This document shows, one piece after another, positions 39,205 to 47,121 of a DNA stretch of 64,000 nucleotides (position 1 is its first letter; each line of letters begins with the position of its first letter). This stretch comes from VRUE01 sp963706605 (GTDB taxonomy: Bacteria > Actinomycetota > Thermoleophilia > Solirubrobacterales > 70-9): positions 2,294,001 through 2,358,000 of the forward strand of contig OY970165.1 of NCBI GenBank assembly GCA_963706605.1. Direction: 5' to 3'. The notes under the pieces were generated by a model. It was not told the origin of the DNA. It did not search any database and saw only the letters and a program-made list of their open reading frames with translations. The translations under genes and the position numbers were made by a program.

Positions 39205-40590
39205 TCAGCTCCAATCTCGAATGTCGACGAAATGGCCCTCGATCGCGGCGGCGGCGGCCATCTTCGGGCTGACCAGGTGCGTCCTGCCACCCTTGCCCTG
39301 GCGACCCTCGAAGTTGCGGTTCGAGGTCGAGGCGCAGCGCTCGCCCTCGATCAGGGTGTCGGGGTTCATCCCCAGGCACATCGAGCAGCCCGCGTCGCGC
39401 CACTCGAAGCCGGCCGCGCGGAAGACCTCGTGCAGGCCCTCCTCTTCCGCGGTCACCTTGACCTGCTGTGAGCCGGGGACGACCATCGCCCGCACCGAGT
39501 CCGCCACCCGTCGGCCATCGACAACGGCAGCCGCCTCGCGCAGATCCTCGACTCGGGAGTTGGTGCAGGAGCCGATGAAGACGCGTTCCGGCTTGACCTC
39601 GGTCATCGGCGTGCCGGGCTCCAGCGCCATGTAGGTGAGGGCTCTTTCCGCCGACTCACGATCGGCCGGCGATTCCATCGTAGCCGGGTCGGGAACCGCG
39701 TCGGTTACCTCGATCACCATCCCCGGGTTGGTGCCCCAGGTGACCATCGGCGCGATCGCGGAGGCGTCGATCTCGACCTCGCTGTCGAAGCTCGCCCCGG
39801 CATCGGTGGGCAGGAGGCGCCAGCGCTCGACCGCGGCGTCGAAGTCAGCGGGTGCGGCAACGCGGCCGCGCACCCACTCGAAGGTAGTCTCGTCGGGCGC
39901 AATCATCCCAGCTCGGCCGCCGCCCTCGATCGTCATGTTGCAGACCGTCATCCGCCCCGGCATCGAGAGCGACTCGATCGCCGGTCCGGCGTACTCGACC
40001 GCGTGCCCGACCATGCCGCCGGTTCCGAGGCGGCCGATCGTGGCCAGGATCAGGTCCTTCGGCGTCACGCCCTCGCCCAGCTCGCCGGCGTAGGAGATCC
40101 GCATCGTCTTCGGCCGCTTCTGGACCATGCACTGGGTCGCCAGCACATGCTCGACCTCGGAGGTGCCGATGCCGAAGGCGAGCGCGCCGAAGGCGCCGTG
40201 GGTCGAGGTGTGGCTGTCGCCGCAGACGATCGTCATGCCGGGCTGGGTGACTCCCAGCTCCGGGCCGATCACGTGGACGATTCCCTGTCTCTCGGAACCC
40301 AGCGAGTAGACCGGGATGCCGAACTCCTCGCAGTTGCGCTCCAGCGTTTCGACCTGGACGCGCGAGAGCTCGTCGGCGATCAGCTGCGCCGCTTTGGTGC
40401 CGTCGGTCGGCACGTTGTGATCGGCGGTCGCCAGGGTCTTGTCGGCGCGATGCACGGGCCGCCCCGCCATCCGCAGGCCGTCAAAGGCCTGCGGCGAGGT
40501 GACCTCGTGGACCAGATGCAGATCGATGTAGAGCAGGCCGTCGGAGACCTCGTGCTCACTCCAGATCTTGTCGAACATCGTTTGCAGCAT
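39205..40590 (-). CDS. leuC: 3-isopropylmalate dehydratase large subunit
   Basis: Aconitase-family [4Fe-4S] subunit that isomerises 2- to 3-isopropylmalate (and citramalate to 3-methylmalate). The 461-residue protein has LLYIDLHLVHEVTSPQAF, TADHNVPTDG, TIVCGDSHTSTHGAFGALAF, and the cluster cysteines in VFIGSCTNSRVEDL and DAGCSMCLGMNPD. Near the C-terminus is STSNRNFEGRQGKGGRTHLV. It begins 4 bp after the XRE-cupin regulator gene and is followed by leuD. Confidence 0.96.
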   Translation of the reverse strand: MLQTMFDKIWSEHEVSDGLLYIDLHLVHEVTSPQAFDGLRMAGRPVHRADKTLATADHNVPTDGTKAAQLIADELSRVQVETLERNCEEFGIPVYSLGSERQGIVHVIGPELGVTQPGMTIVCGDSHTSTHGAFGALAFGIGTSEVEHVLATQCMVQKRPKTMRISYAGELGEGVTPKDLILATIGRLGTGGMVGHAVEYAGPAIESLSMPGRMTVCNMTIEGGGRAGMIAPDETTFEWVRGRVAAPADFDAAVERWRLLPTDAGASFDSEVEIDASAIAPMVTWGTNPGMVIEVTDAVPDPATMESPADRESAERALTYMALEPGTPMTEVKPERVFIGSCTNSRVEDLREAAAVVDGRRVADSVRAMVVPGSQQVKVTAEEEGLHEVFRAAGFEWRDAGCSMCLGMNPDTLIEGERCASTSNRNFEGRQGKGGRTHLVSPKMAAAAAIEGHFVDIRDWS

Positions 40591-40593
40591 TGG

Positions 40594-41202
40594 CTAGCTC
40601 CTCCTCAGACCAGCGGCGATCACGGCGAGGAACCGGGTCGGCTCCTCGCCCTCGTTCTCGAAGTGGTGCGGCAGGTCGGCGTCGAAGGTGACGCTGTCGC
40701 CGCTGGAAAGGCCGTGGCGGGCGCCCTCGACGAAGAGAGCCAGGCTGCCCTCGAGGACGACGGCGGTCTCGCGGCTGCCGGGCTCGTGCATCGGTGGGTC
40801 GCCGGGGCCGCCGGTCGTCGCACCGGGCTTCAGCGTGTGCAGGGAGACGTCGGCGCGTTGCCCGGGCAGCGGCGGGGTCAGCTCCTCGAAGCGGTGCCCG
40901 CCGCGCTCATACCGGCGGCGTTCTCCCGCGCGGCTGATCGCAACGTGCTCGCCCTCATCGAGCCGCAGCAGCTGCGAGAGGGTCAGCTCCAGCCCAGCGG
41001 CGATCTTCTCGGCGACGACGAGCGTCGGGCTGGTCTCCCCTCTCTCCACCTGGGAGAGCATCGGCGCGCTGACCCCGGAGCGCTCCGCCAGGTCGCGCAA
41101 CGAAAGCCCCATCGCCTCACGCAGGGCATGCACGCGAGCGCCGACGCCCGTGGGGGCAGCGGGTCCAGTACCAGGGGGACGTTTCGTAGCCGCAATCCTC
41201 AT
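40594..41202 (-). CDS. XRE-family transcriptional regulator with C-terminal cupin domain
   Basis: A 202-residue regulator. Residues about 20-80 form an HTH_3 domain (VHALREAMGLSLRDLAERSG, VSAPMLSQVERGETSPTLVV); residues about 110-200 form a cupin sensor with ELTPPLPGQRADVSLHTLKP, MHEPGSRETAVVLEGSLALF and LSSGDSVTFDADLPHHFENE. The family binds small ligands and controls adjacent metabolic genes. It lies 4 bp before leuC and overlaps the AbiEi-like gene upstream by one base (TAATG), so it probably belongs to the leuCD transcript and may control it. A CGTACG core with AA/TT flanks lies just before the start codon and could be an operator. Confidence 0.88.
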   Translation of the reverse strand: MRIAATKRPPGTGPAAPTGVGARVHALREAMGLSLRDLAERSGVSAPMLSQVERGETSPTLVVAEKIAAGLELTLSQLLRLDEGEHVAISRAGERRRYERGGHRFEELTPPLPGQRADVSLHTLKPGATTGGPGDPPMHEPGSRETAVVLEGSLALFVEGARHGLSSGDSVTFDADLPHHFENEGEEPTRFLAVIAAGLRRS

Positions 41203-42180
41203 TACGTTCGTACGTTATCACATACGCTCCCGCACCGAGACCGCACTTTCCCGCCTATATGGCGGGTAAATGGAGCTTCGACTGAGAGAAGGCGGCGGAG
41301 ATCTGCGATTACGGCTGCGGGCTCATCGAGTTGGCGCCAGGTCACGCGGAGCACGGTCCAGCCAGCCACCTGCAAGCGACGGTCGCGTTCGCGGTCGGCC
41401 TCGAAAGCCGCGCGGGTCCGGTGCGCCTGGGCGCCATCCAACTCGACGATCACCCGCTGTTCGCGCCAGAGGCAGTCAGCTTCGACTTTGACCCCATCGA
41501 GATCCAGCAGCGCATTGAGCGCGGGCATCGGCAGGTCGCTCTGGGCAAGCATCGCGGCGAACCTGGTCTCGAGCGTGCTGCGGGTCCGCCCCCTTGGTCC
41601 GCATCCGAGACGATTCAGGCAGGCCCTGACCTTCACCGCTCCCCGCCCGCCGGGATGGCGCTCCAGGAGCCGCTCCAGCTCCTCGAGGCGAAAAGAGTGG
41701 ACGTATTCGGCCTCACGAAGCGCCGCTTCGAGAGCTTCGAGGGATAAATCGGCGGCGAGATCGAGGACGGTCCGGGCCAGCGTCGTAACCGGGATCCTGC
41801 GCCTCACGGCAACTTCGTTTGGAGCAAGCTGCGCATGATGGCGGCGGATCACACCTCGCGATCGTGTCTTGCCCGGTGTCGAGGTCTCGACCTGCCCCTC
41901 GCCGCGGCGAACTCCCCAGAGCACCCCAGCGGAGCGATGGCTCAGCACTGCCCCGGGTCCGCTGGCAAGTTACTGCTGCCATCCACCGGCCCTCCCGTGA
42001 AACTGTGACGGGCCCGACGGCATACACGCCGCGGTGCAAGCGACGCAATCGCCCGATATGCAACCGGCTGTCAATTGCGTCTTCTCCCAAGCCGAGGTCG
42101 ATCAGCTGCCACCGCCCAACAACCCCGTGCTGACGTCTCGCGAGGGCGCCGATCTCGTGTTCGGACGCCCGAGACCGCAC
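41202..42180 (-). pseudogene. AbiEi-antitoxin-like / DUF559 endonuclease-fold protein, frame broken by one base
   Basis: N-terminal part from GTG 42180: IGALARRQHGVVGRWQLIDL, then RLHIGRLRRLHRGVYAVGP, the winged-helix domain of AbiEi-type proteins, to MAAVTC. Near 41965 one extra base shifts the frame; the next frame continues SGPGAVLSHRSAGVLWGVRR, TTLARTVLDLAADLSLEALE and the PD-(D/E)XK-like DUF559 core VEADCLWREQRVIVELDGAQ and DRERDRRLQVAGWTVLRVTW. Dropping one C gives a full ~325-residue protein. The GTG start lies inside palindrome B and the C-terminal end overlaps palindrome A. The stop overlaps the regulator start. Proteins of this fold are often labelled type IV toxin-antitoxin antitoxins, but no partner toxin is seen. 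Confidence 0.7.
41235..41280. repeat. Palindromic element A
   Basis: Left arm 41235-41255 and imperfect right arm 41261-41280 around TATAT. The left arm plus centre (41237-41260) repeats at 42171-42194 with 23 of 24 bases identical, in the same orientation. The core GGCGGG pairs perfectly with CCCGCC. It covers the 3' end of the AbiEi-like gene. Confidence 0.75.
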
Positions 42181-42217
42181 TTTCCCGTCTATATCGCGGG
42201 AAAGTGCGGTCTCGGGC
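42167..42217. repeat. Palindromic element B
   Basis: Perfect 21-bp inverted repeat, 42167-42187 with 42197-42217, around a 9-base loop (TCTATATCG). The longest perfect palindrome in the window. It lies over the GTG start of the AbiEi-like gene and ends 81 bp from the leuA stop, so it may also end leuA transcription. Confidence 0.9.
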
Positions 42218-42298
42218 GAGGGGCAGGGTGGCATGCCCGCCAGATTGGCTGGGCCGGGCGCGCGGGTGGTGCGCTGAAGGTGACTTTTGCGTGGCGGG

Positions 42299-43885
42299 CT
42301 ACGGGCCCGGAGTGCGCTCCACTGCGGCTTCGGCCGTTGCGGCCTCGGCCTCGCGGATCGCGGCGCCCTCCAGGGCATTGGAAAGCGCCCGCACGTAGGC
42401 CCTTGCCGAGGCCTCGAGGATGTCGGTGGCGACACCCTGGCCGGTTGCGAGACGGCCCGCGACGCGCAGCATCACGCTGACCTCGCCGAGCGCGTCCTCT
42501 CCCCCGGTCACCGCCGCGACCGTGTACTGGCGCAGATCGCACTCGGTTTCGGTCGCCTTCTGGATCGCGTGGAAGATCGCGTCGACCGGACCGTCGCCGC
42601 TCGACTCGCCGACCTTCTCCTCACCCGAGGGCAGCTTCACCGCGACGCGGGCCAGCGGTTCGCGTCGCGATCCCGCCTCGACCTCGAACCAGGCCAGCTC
42701 GTGAGCGTCGACCCGCTCCCGCATCTCGTCGGAGACGATCGCCTCCAGGTCGAGCGCGGTGACCTGCTTCTTGCGGTCGGCGATCTCCTTGAAACGCTTG
42801 AAGGCGGCGTTGAGGGCGTTGCCCTCGACCTTGAAGCCGAGCTGCTCCAGCGCGTCGCGCAGCGCGTGGCGCCCCGAGTGCTTGCCCAGCACGATCGAAT
42901 TCGACTCCAGGCCGACCTCGGTCGCGTCCATGATCTCGTAGGTGGTGCGCTCCTTCAGCACGCCGTCCTGGTGGATGCCGGACTCGTGCGCGAACGCGTT
43001 GCGCCCGACGATCGCCTTGTTGGGCTGGATCGCGTAACCGGTCAGGCGCGAGACCATGCGGCTGGTGCGGGCCAGCTCGCGCGTCTCGAGGCCGGTCGTC
43101 AGCCCGTGCACGTCTTCGCGGGTCCGAATCAGCATCACGATCTCCTCCAGCGAACAGTTTCCGGCCCGCTCGCCGATCCCGTTCACTGCGCACTCGACCT
43201 GACGGGCGCCGGCCATCAGCCCGGCGTAGGAGTTGGCGACCGCCAGCCCGAGGTCGTCGTGACAGTGAACCGAGATCTCGACCTCGCGCAGGCCGGGAAC
43301 CAGGTCGTAGAGGCGCCGGAAATAATCCGCGTACTCCTCCGGGGTCGTGTAGCCGACCGTGTCGGGGATGTTGACCACGGTCGCACCCTCCTCGACCGCG
43401 ATGGCGCATACCTCGGCGGTGAACTCGACGTCAGCACGGGTCGCGTCCATCGGCGAGAACTCGACGTCATCGCAGTAGGACTTGGCCAGCGCCACCGCGG
43501 CGCGAGCCTGCCCCTTGACGTCCTCGCGATCGGTCTGCAGCTGGTGCTCGATGTGGATGTCGGAGGTAGAGATGAAGGTGTGGATTCGGGGCCGCTGCGA
43601 GTCGCGGATCGCTCCCCAGGCGGCGTCGATGTCGGCCTTGTGGGTGCGGGCCAGACCGCAGATCGTCGGGCCCTCGACCTGGCGAGAGATCGCCTCGACC
43701 GCCTCGAAGTCACCCGGCGAGGTGATCGGAAAGCCGGCCTCGATCACGTCTACTCCGAGCCGTGCCAGCTGCTGGGCGATCTCGACCTTCTCGGCCGTGT
43801 TGAGAGAGATGCCAGGCGACTGCTCGCCGTCGCGCAGGGTGGTGTCGAAGATGTGGACGCGGTTTGCGTCAGATGCTGATGCCAC
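42299..43885 (-). CDS. leuA: 2-isopropylmalate synthase
   Basis: Committed step of leucine synthesis, condensing acetyl-CoA with 2-ketoisovalerate; feedback-inhibited by leucine. The 528-residue protein has VHIFDTTLRDGEQSPGISLN, VIEAGFPITSPGDFEAVEAI, VNIPDTVGYTTPEEYADYF, VHCHDDLGLAVANSYAGLM, VNGIGERAGNCSLEEIVML, FAHESGIHQDGVLKERTTYE and a C-terminal LeuA dimerisation domain with VTGGEDALGEVSVML. The start is GTG at 43885 with a strong ribosome-binding site AAGGAGGT 7 bp before it. A leader peptide gene and hairpins lie upstream (43886-44012). Confidence 0.96.
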   Translation of the reverse strand: MASASDANRVHIFDTTLRDGEQSPGISLNTAEKVEIAQQLARLGVDVIEAGFPITSPGDFEAVEAISRQVEGPTICGLARTHKADIDAAWGAIRDSQRPRIHTFISTSDIHIEHQLQTDREDVKGQARAAVALAKSYCDDVEFSPMDATRADVEFTAEVCAIAVEEGATVVNIPDTVGYTTPEEYADYFRRLYDLVPGLREVEISVHCHDDLGLAVANSYAGLMAGARQVECAVNGIGERAGNCSLEEIVMLIRTREDVHGLTTGLETRELARTSRMVSRLTGYAIQPNKAIVGRNAFAHESGIHQDGVLKERTTYEIMDATEVGLESNSIVLGKHSGRHALRDALEQLGFKVEGNALNAAFKRFKEIADRKKQVTALDLEAIVSDEMRERVDAHELAWFEVEAGSRREPLARVAVKLPSGEEKVGESSGDGPVDAIFHAIQKATETECDLRQYTVAAVTGGEDALGEVSVMLRVAGRLATGQGVATDILEASARAYVRALSNALEGAAIREAEAATAEAAVERTPGP

Positions 43886-44012
43886 GGTACTTACCTCCTT
43901 CTCCAGTTCGTTCGAATGACCTTGTCTCTCGCGGCTCTCGCGCCGCCCAGCGCTATTCCCCCCGAAGGGGGAGGAGAAGAAGAAGCGCCAGGCTGTCGAG
44001 GCGGTGCGTCAT
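43886..44012 (-). promoter_or_regulatory. leuA leader, probable leucine attenuator
   Basis: The 5' leader holds a leucine-rich leader peptide (43953-44012), a CCCCC/GGGGG hairpin at 43959-43971 that includes the peptide's last codons, a second hairpin GCGGC/GCCGC at 43931-43946, and the leuA ribosome-binding site AAGGAGGT at 43893-43900. Ribosome stalling on leucine codons would change which hairpin forms. Neither hairpin has a T tract, so translational control or a Rho-linked mechanism is as possible as classical termination. Confidence 0.6.
43953..44012 (-). CDS. leuL: Leucine leader peptide
   Basis: A 19-residue open frame, MTHRLDSLALLLLLPLRGE, ending in TAG 67 bp before the leuA start. 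Eight of 19 residues are leucine, with five in a row encoded by CTT and CTC, codons that are not the favoured CTG of the surrounding genes. This composition and its place before leuA are the standard marks of an attenuator peptide. No ribosome-binding site of good quality is visible (GAAAGC-like purines lie far upstream). Confidence 0.68.
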   Translation of the reverse strand: MTHRLDSLALLLLLPLRGE

Positions 44013-44061
44013 TCGCTTGTCAGCTTAGCGCACGTCCCCGGCGCTTTCTAAGCTGGCCGGC

Positions 44062-45462
44062 ATGGAGTCGAGCTCGGGCGCGATCTCCCGCACGACCTGG
44101 TTGGCGCTGCTGGCGATGGGCATCAGCGTCGTCGTCATCGCCAACGACTTCTCGGCGATCAACGTGGCCCTGCCGACGATGGAGAAGGACTTCCACACCA
44201 ACATCAACACGATCCAATGGGTGATCAACGCCTACGCCCTCACCTTCGGGGTGATGATCGTCACCGGTGGCCGGCTCGCGGACATGTTCGGCCGGCGGCG
44301 CGCCTTCTTCCTCGGCACGGCGATCTTCGCCTCGATGTCGGCGTTGGGCGGGGCGGCGCAGACGGAGACCTGGCTGATCGCGACGCGGGTGGTGATGGGG
44401 ATCGGCGGGGCCTTGATGTGGCCGGCGATCCTCGGCATGACCTACGAGATCCTGCCCGAAGAGAAGGCGGGGCTTGCCGGGGGAATCGTGATCGGCGCCG
44501 CCGGCCTCGGCAACGCGATGGGGCCGTTGATCGGCGGGGTGCTCACCGACGCGCTCAGCTGGCGTTGGATCTTCTTCCTCAACGTGCCGATCTCGATCTT
44601 CGCGGTGCTGGTCACCTATTACCTGGTGCGCGTCAAGGAGCCGGAAGCGGACGCGCAGCGGATCGACTATCCGGGGATCGCCGCGATCTCGATCGGACTG
44701 GTGTCACTCCTCGTCGCGCTTGACCAAGTCGACGATTGGGGCTGGGGCGATCCGAAAGTGATCGGGTTGTTCGCGCTGGCGGCAGTGCTCGTCGCCGCCT
44801 TCCCGCCGATCGAGCGACGGGCCGGGATGAGCGCCCTGATTCCCCGCGACGTGATCAAGAACGAGAGCTTCCGCGCCTCCTGCCTCGCGATCCTCTTCAT
44901 GTCCGCGACCTTCTTCGCCGCCCTGCTCTACCTGCCGCAGTTCATGCAGAAACACCTCGGCTACTCGCCGTTGGAAGCCGGAATCGGGATGCTGCCCTTC
45001 CTGGCGACCTTCGCGATCGTCTCCTTCGTCGCCGGGCCTCTCTACAACCGCCTCGGGGCGAAGCTGTTGGCGACGCTGGGCGCCGCCTGCATCACGATCG
45101 CGCCGTTCGTCTTCTCCCTCGTCGGCGAACGGTCCAGTTACAGCTCCCTGGTCGCCGGCATGGTCGTGCTCGGTATCGGGATCGGCAGCTTCTACCCGAC
45201 CGCGACCACTGCCGGGGTGACCTCTGTCGACGAATCGGAGACCAGCCTCGCGGGCGGGATCGTCTACATGTTCCAGATCGCGGGCGGTTCGATCGGGCTG
45301 GGGTTGACCACCACCGTCTTCTCCGCCCAGGAATCCTTCGTCGACGGCATCCAGGCTGCCTTTCGCCTCGATGCCGCGCTCTCGCTGATCGGGTTCCTGA
45401 TCGCGCTCTTATTCGTCGGCGGCAGGCTGTTCGGCTGGCGAACGGCCCGCGAAACGGCTTAG
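44062..45462 (+). CDS. MFS transporter, DHA2 (EmrB/QacA) family
   Basis: Proton-coupled exporter of 466 residues with about 14 membrane segments. N-terminal VVIANDFSAINVALPTMEKD, then IQWVINAYALTFGVMIVTGG, the motif A RLADMFGRRRAFFLGTAIF, and motif C-like GLGNAMGPLIGGVLTDALSW with LNVPISIFAVLVTYYLV; DHA2 proteins share these elements. The substrate is unknown; multidrug or metabolite export is usual. Divergent from leuA; 49 bp separate its start from the leader peptide start, so the promoters are close. Convergent with the RTX gene, overlapping it by 4 bp. Confidence 0.9.
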   Translation: MESSSGAISRTTWLALLAMGISVVVIANDFSAINVALPTMEKDFHTNINTIQWVINAYALTFGVMIVTGGRLADMFGRRRAFFLGTAIFASMSALGGAAQTETWLIATRVVMGIGGALMWPAILGMTYEILPEEKAGLAGGIVIGAAGLGNAMGPLIGGVLTDALSWRWIFFLNVPISIFAVLVTYYLVRVKEPEADAQRIDYPGIAAISIGLVSLLVALDQVDDWGWGDPKVIGLFALAAVLVAAFPPIERRAGMSALIPRDVIKNESFRASCLAILFMSATFFAALLYLPQFMQKHLGYSPLEAGIGMLPFLATFAIVSFVAGPLYNRLGAKLLATLGAACITIAPFVFSLVGERSSYSSLVAGMVVLGIGIGSFYPTATTAGVTSVDESETSLAGGIVYMFQIAGGSIGLGLTTTVFSAQESFVDGIQAAFRLDAALSLIGFLIALLFVGGRLFGWRTARETA

Positions 45463-46028
45463 CGGCCGCGCAGATCCTGGCGGACGCTGTCGTTGCCGGG
45501 ACCGTCGATCAGCGTGTCTTCGCCGTAGCCGCCGCGCAGGATGTCGTCGCCCAGGCCGCCGATCAGAACGTCCTTTCCTTCGCCGCCGAAGAGGACGTCG
45601 TCGCCGCGCCCACCGACCAGGTGGTCGTTGCCTTCACCGCCGATCAGCTTGTCGGGGCCGGCGCCGCCGAACAGGGAATCGTTGCCGGCGCCTCCCCGGA
45701 TCGTCACCGGTATCGAGATTTCGCCGGCGACCGCGACCCGGTCGTTGCCGCCGCCCGCGTTGACTTCGAAGCCGGCAATCTGCGGGGCGTCGCAGACCAG
45801 CTCATTGGGGTTTCCTTCCGGATGGGCGCAGATCGTGCTCCCGACGTCGAGTGGCACCACCGAGTCGATCACGTACTGGCGACCGTCTGAGCTGAGCCAG
45901 ATCTTGATCATGTTGTTTTCTTCTCCCCCGGCCAGCAGCACGGTGTAGGTCTTCGGCGCGGCGGCATGACCGATCGCGGGCGCCTGCAGCGCCAGAATCG
46001 CCAGCAAGATCGGAATCAGTTTCTTCAT
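45459..46028 (-). CDS. Secreted calcium-binding protein with RTX repeats
   Basis: A 189-residue protein with a signal peptide (KKLIPILLAILALQAPAIGH, cleavage after AHAAA-type site), a short beta-rich N-terminal domain with two cysteines (STICAHPEGNPNELVCDAPQ), and from about residue 90 a run of glycine/aspartate nonapeptides: GGAGNDSLFGGAGPDKLIGG, EGNDHLVGGRGDDVLFGGEG, DVLIGGLGDDILRGGYGED. These are the GGxGxDxLx calcium-binding beta-roll repeats. No type I secretion genes are nearby and the signal peptide indicates Sec export. In-frame ATG 46034 is an alternative start. Convergent with the MFS gene. Confidence 0.85.
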   Translation of the reverse strand: MKKLIPILLAILALQAPAIGHAAAPKTYTVLLAGGEENNMIKIWLSSDGRQYVIDSVVPLDVGSTICAHPEGNPNELVCDAPQIAGFEVNAGGGNDRVAVAGEISIPVTIRGGAGNDSLFGGAGPDKLIGGEGNDHLVGGRGDDVLFGGEGKDVLIGGLGDDILRGGYGEDTLIDGPGNDSVRQDLRGR

Positions 46029-46065
46029 CGGCAAGTCGTCCCCGCCACCGATCGGGTCGGAGCGT

Positions 46066-47100
46066 CTATGTAGGAAACAGCACGACCTTGCCTACGTTGC
46101 GGCGCTCGGCGATGAACTTGTGGGCGTCGCCGGCCCCCTCGAAGGGAAACGCCTCGGCGACGACCGGGTCGAGCCGGCCCGCGTCGAGGTCCGCCATCAA
46201 CGGCTCGACCAGCCGATCGAGGCTGCCCTCGGTGTCCCACCACTTGAGCATGTTGAGGCCGATGACCCCTTTGTTCTCATTCATGATCACCAGGCTCTTC
46301 CACCAGGGCATGGTCGCGGTCGGCATCGAAGCGAGGCTCTTCAGCATCGCCGGGAGATTCCGCTTGCCGTCCTTCGTGCCCTCGGAAAGCCCGTACATCA
46401 CCAGCCGTCCGCCGGGTCGAAGCAGGCGGTAGTCCTTGCGGAACGAGGTCGGGCCGAGTGCGTCGATCACCAGGTCGACCCCCTCGCCATTGGTGATTCG
46501 CATCACCTCGGCCTCGAAGTCCTGGCCGCGGTAGTCGATCGCGTGGGCGACGCCCTGGGCCCGGATCGCGTCGTGCTTGGCGGGTGACGCGGTGCCGAAG
46601 ATCTCGGCGCCGGCGTTGCGGGCGATCTGCGTGGCGGAGATGCCGACGCCCCCCGCCGCGGCGTGGATCAGGACGCGGTCCCCCTCGCGCAGGCTCCCCA
46701 TCACGATCAGCGCCGCGTAGGCGGTCCCGTAGTTGACGGGGAAAGCGGCGCCCTGCTCGAAGCTGAATCGATCCGGCAGCGGCCAGGCCTGGGCCTCCGG
46801 GACCGTGAGCAGATCCACCTGCCCACCGAAGCGGGTGCCGGCGACGACGCGGTCGCCCACCGCGTGGGCGGTGACGCCCTCGCCGACCGACTCGACCTCG
46901 CCGGCGACCTCGTAGCCGAGCACACAGGGCGGCTTGGGGGCGTCGGGGTAGAGGCCGACGCGCGCCATCGTGTCGGCGAAGTTGATCCCCGCGGCCTTGA
47001 CGGCAATGCGGATCTCCCCGGGGCCGACCGACGGGTCGGGCCGCTCCTGCACCTGGAGCACGTCGTAGCCACCCGTCCCTGTCAGCACCACCGCCTTCAC
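46066..47100 (-). CDS. Zinc-independent quinone oxidoreductase / VAT1-like MDR protein
   Basis: Medium-chain dehydrogenase/reductase of 344 residues, NADPH-dependent. Seen: VVLTGTGGYDVLQVQERPDP, VKAAGINFADTMARVGLYPD, VLGYEVAGEVESVGEGVTAH, AFPVNYGTAYAALIVMGSLR, VLIHAAAGGVGISATQIARN (the nucleotide-binding AxxGGVG), and the C-terminal VIMNENKGVIGLNMLKWWDT, which resembles VAT-1 proteins. No zinc ligands are visible. The substrate is not known. It lies 37 bp upstream of the RTX gene in the same direction and after serA. Confidence 0.88.
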   Translation of the reverse strand: MKAVVLTGTGGYDVLQVQERPDPSVGPGEIRIAVKAAGINFADTMARVGLYPDAPKPPCVLGYEVAGEVESVGEGVTAHAVGDRVVAGTRFGGQVDLLTVPEAQAWPLPDRFSFEQGAAFPVNYGTAYAALIVMGSLREGDRVLIHAAAGGVGISATQIARNAGAEIFGTASPAKHDAIRAQGVAHAIDYRGQDFEAEVMRITNGEGVDLVIDALGPTSFRKDYRLLRPGGRLVMYGLSEGTKDGKRNLPAMLKSLASMPTATMPWWKSLVIMNENKGVIGLNMLKWWDTEGSLDRLVEPLMADLDAGRLDPVVAEAFPFEGAGDAHKFIAERRNVGKVVLFPT

Positions 47101-47121
47101 GGCGTGGAGCCTACCGGGCCG

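Noticed and set aside
40003..41838. 611-residue plus-strand open frame
   Set aside because: Antisense to leuC, the regulator and the AbiEi-like gene; composition typical of shadow frames, no motif.
45540..45760. Tandem DNA repeats
   Set aside because: The repeats come from the nonapeptides of the RTX protein and vary at the DNA level; not a separate repeat array or CRISPR.
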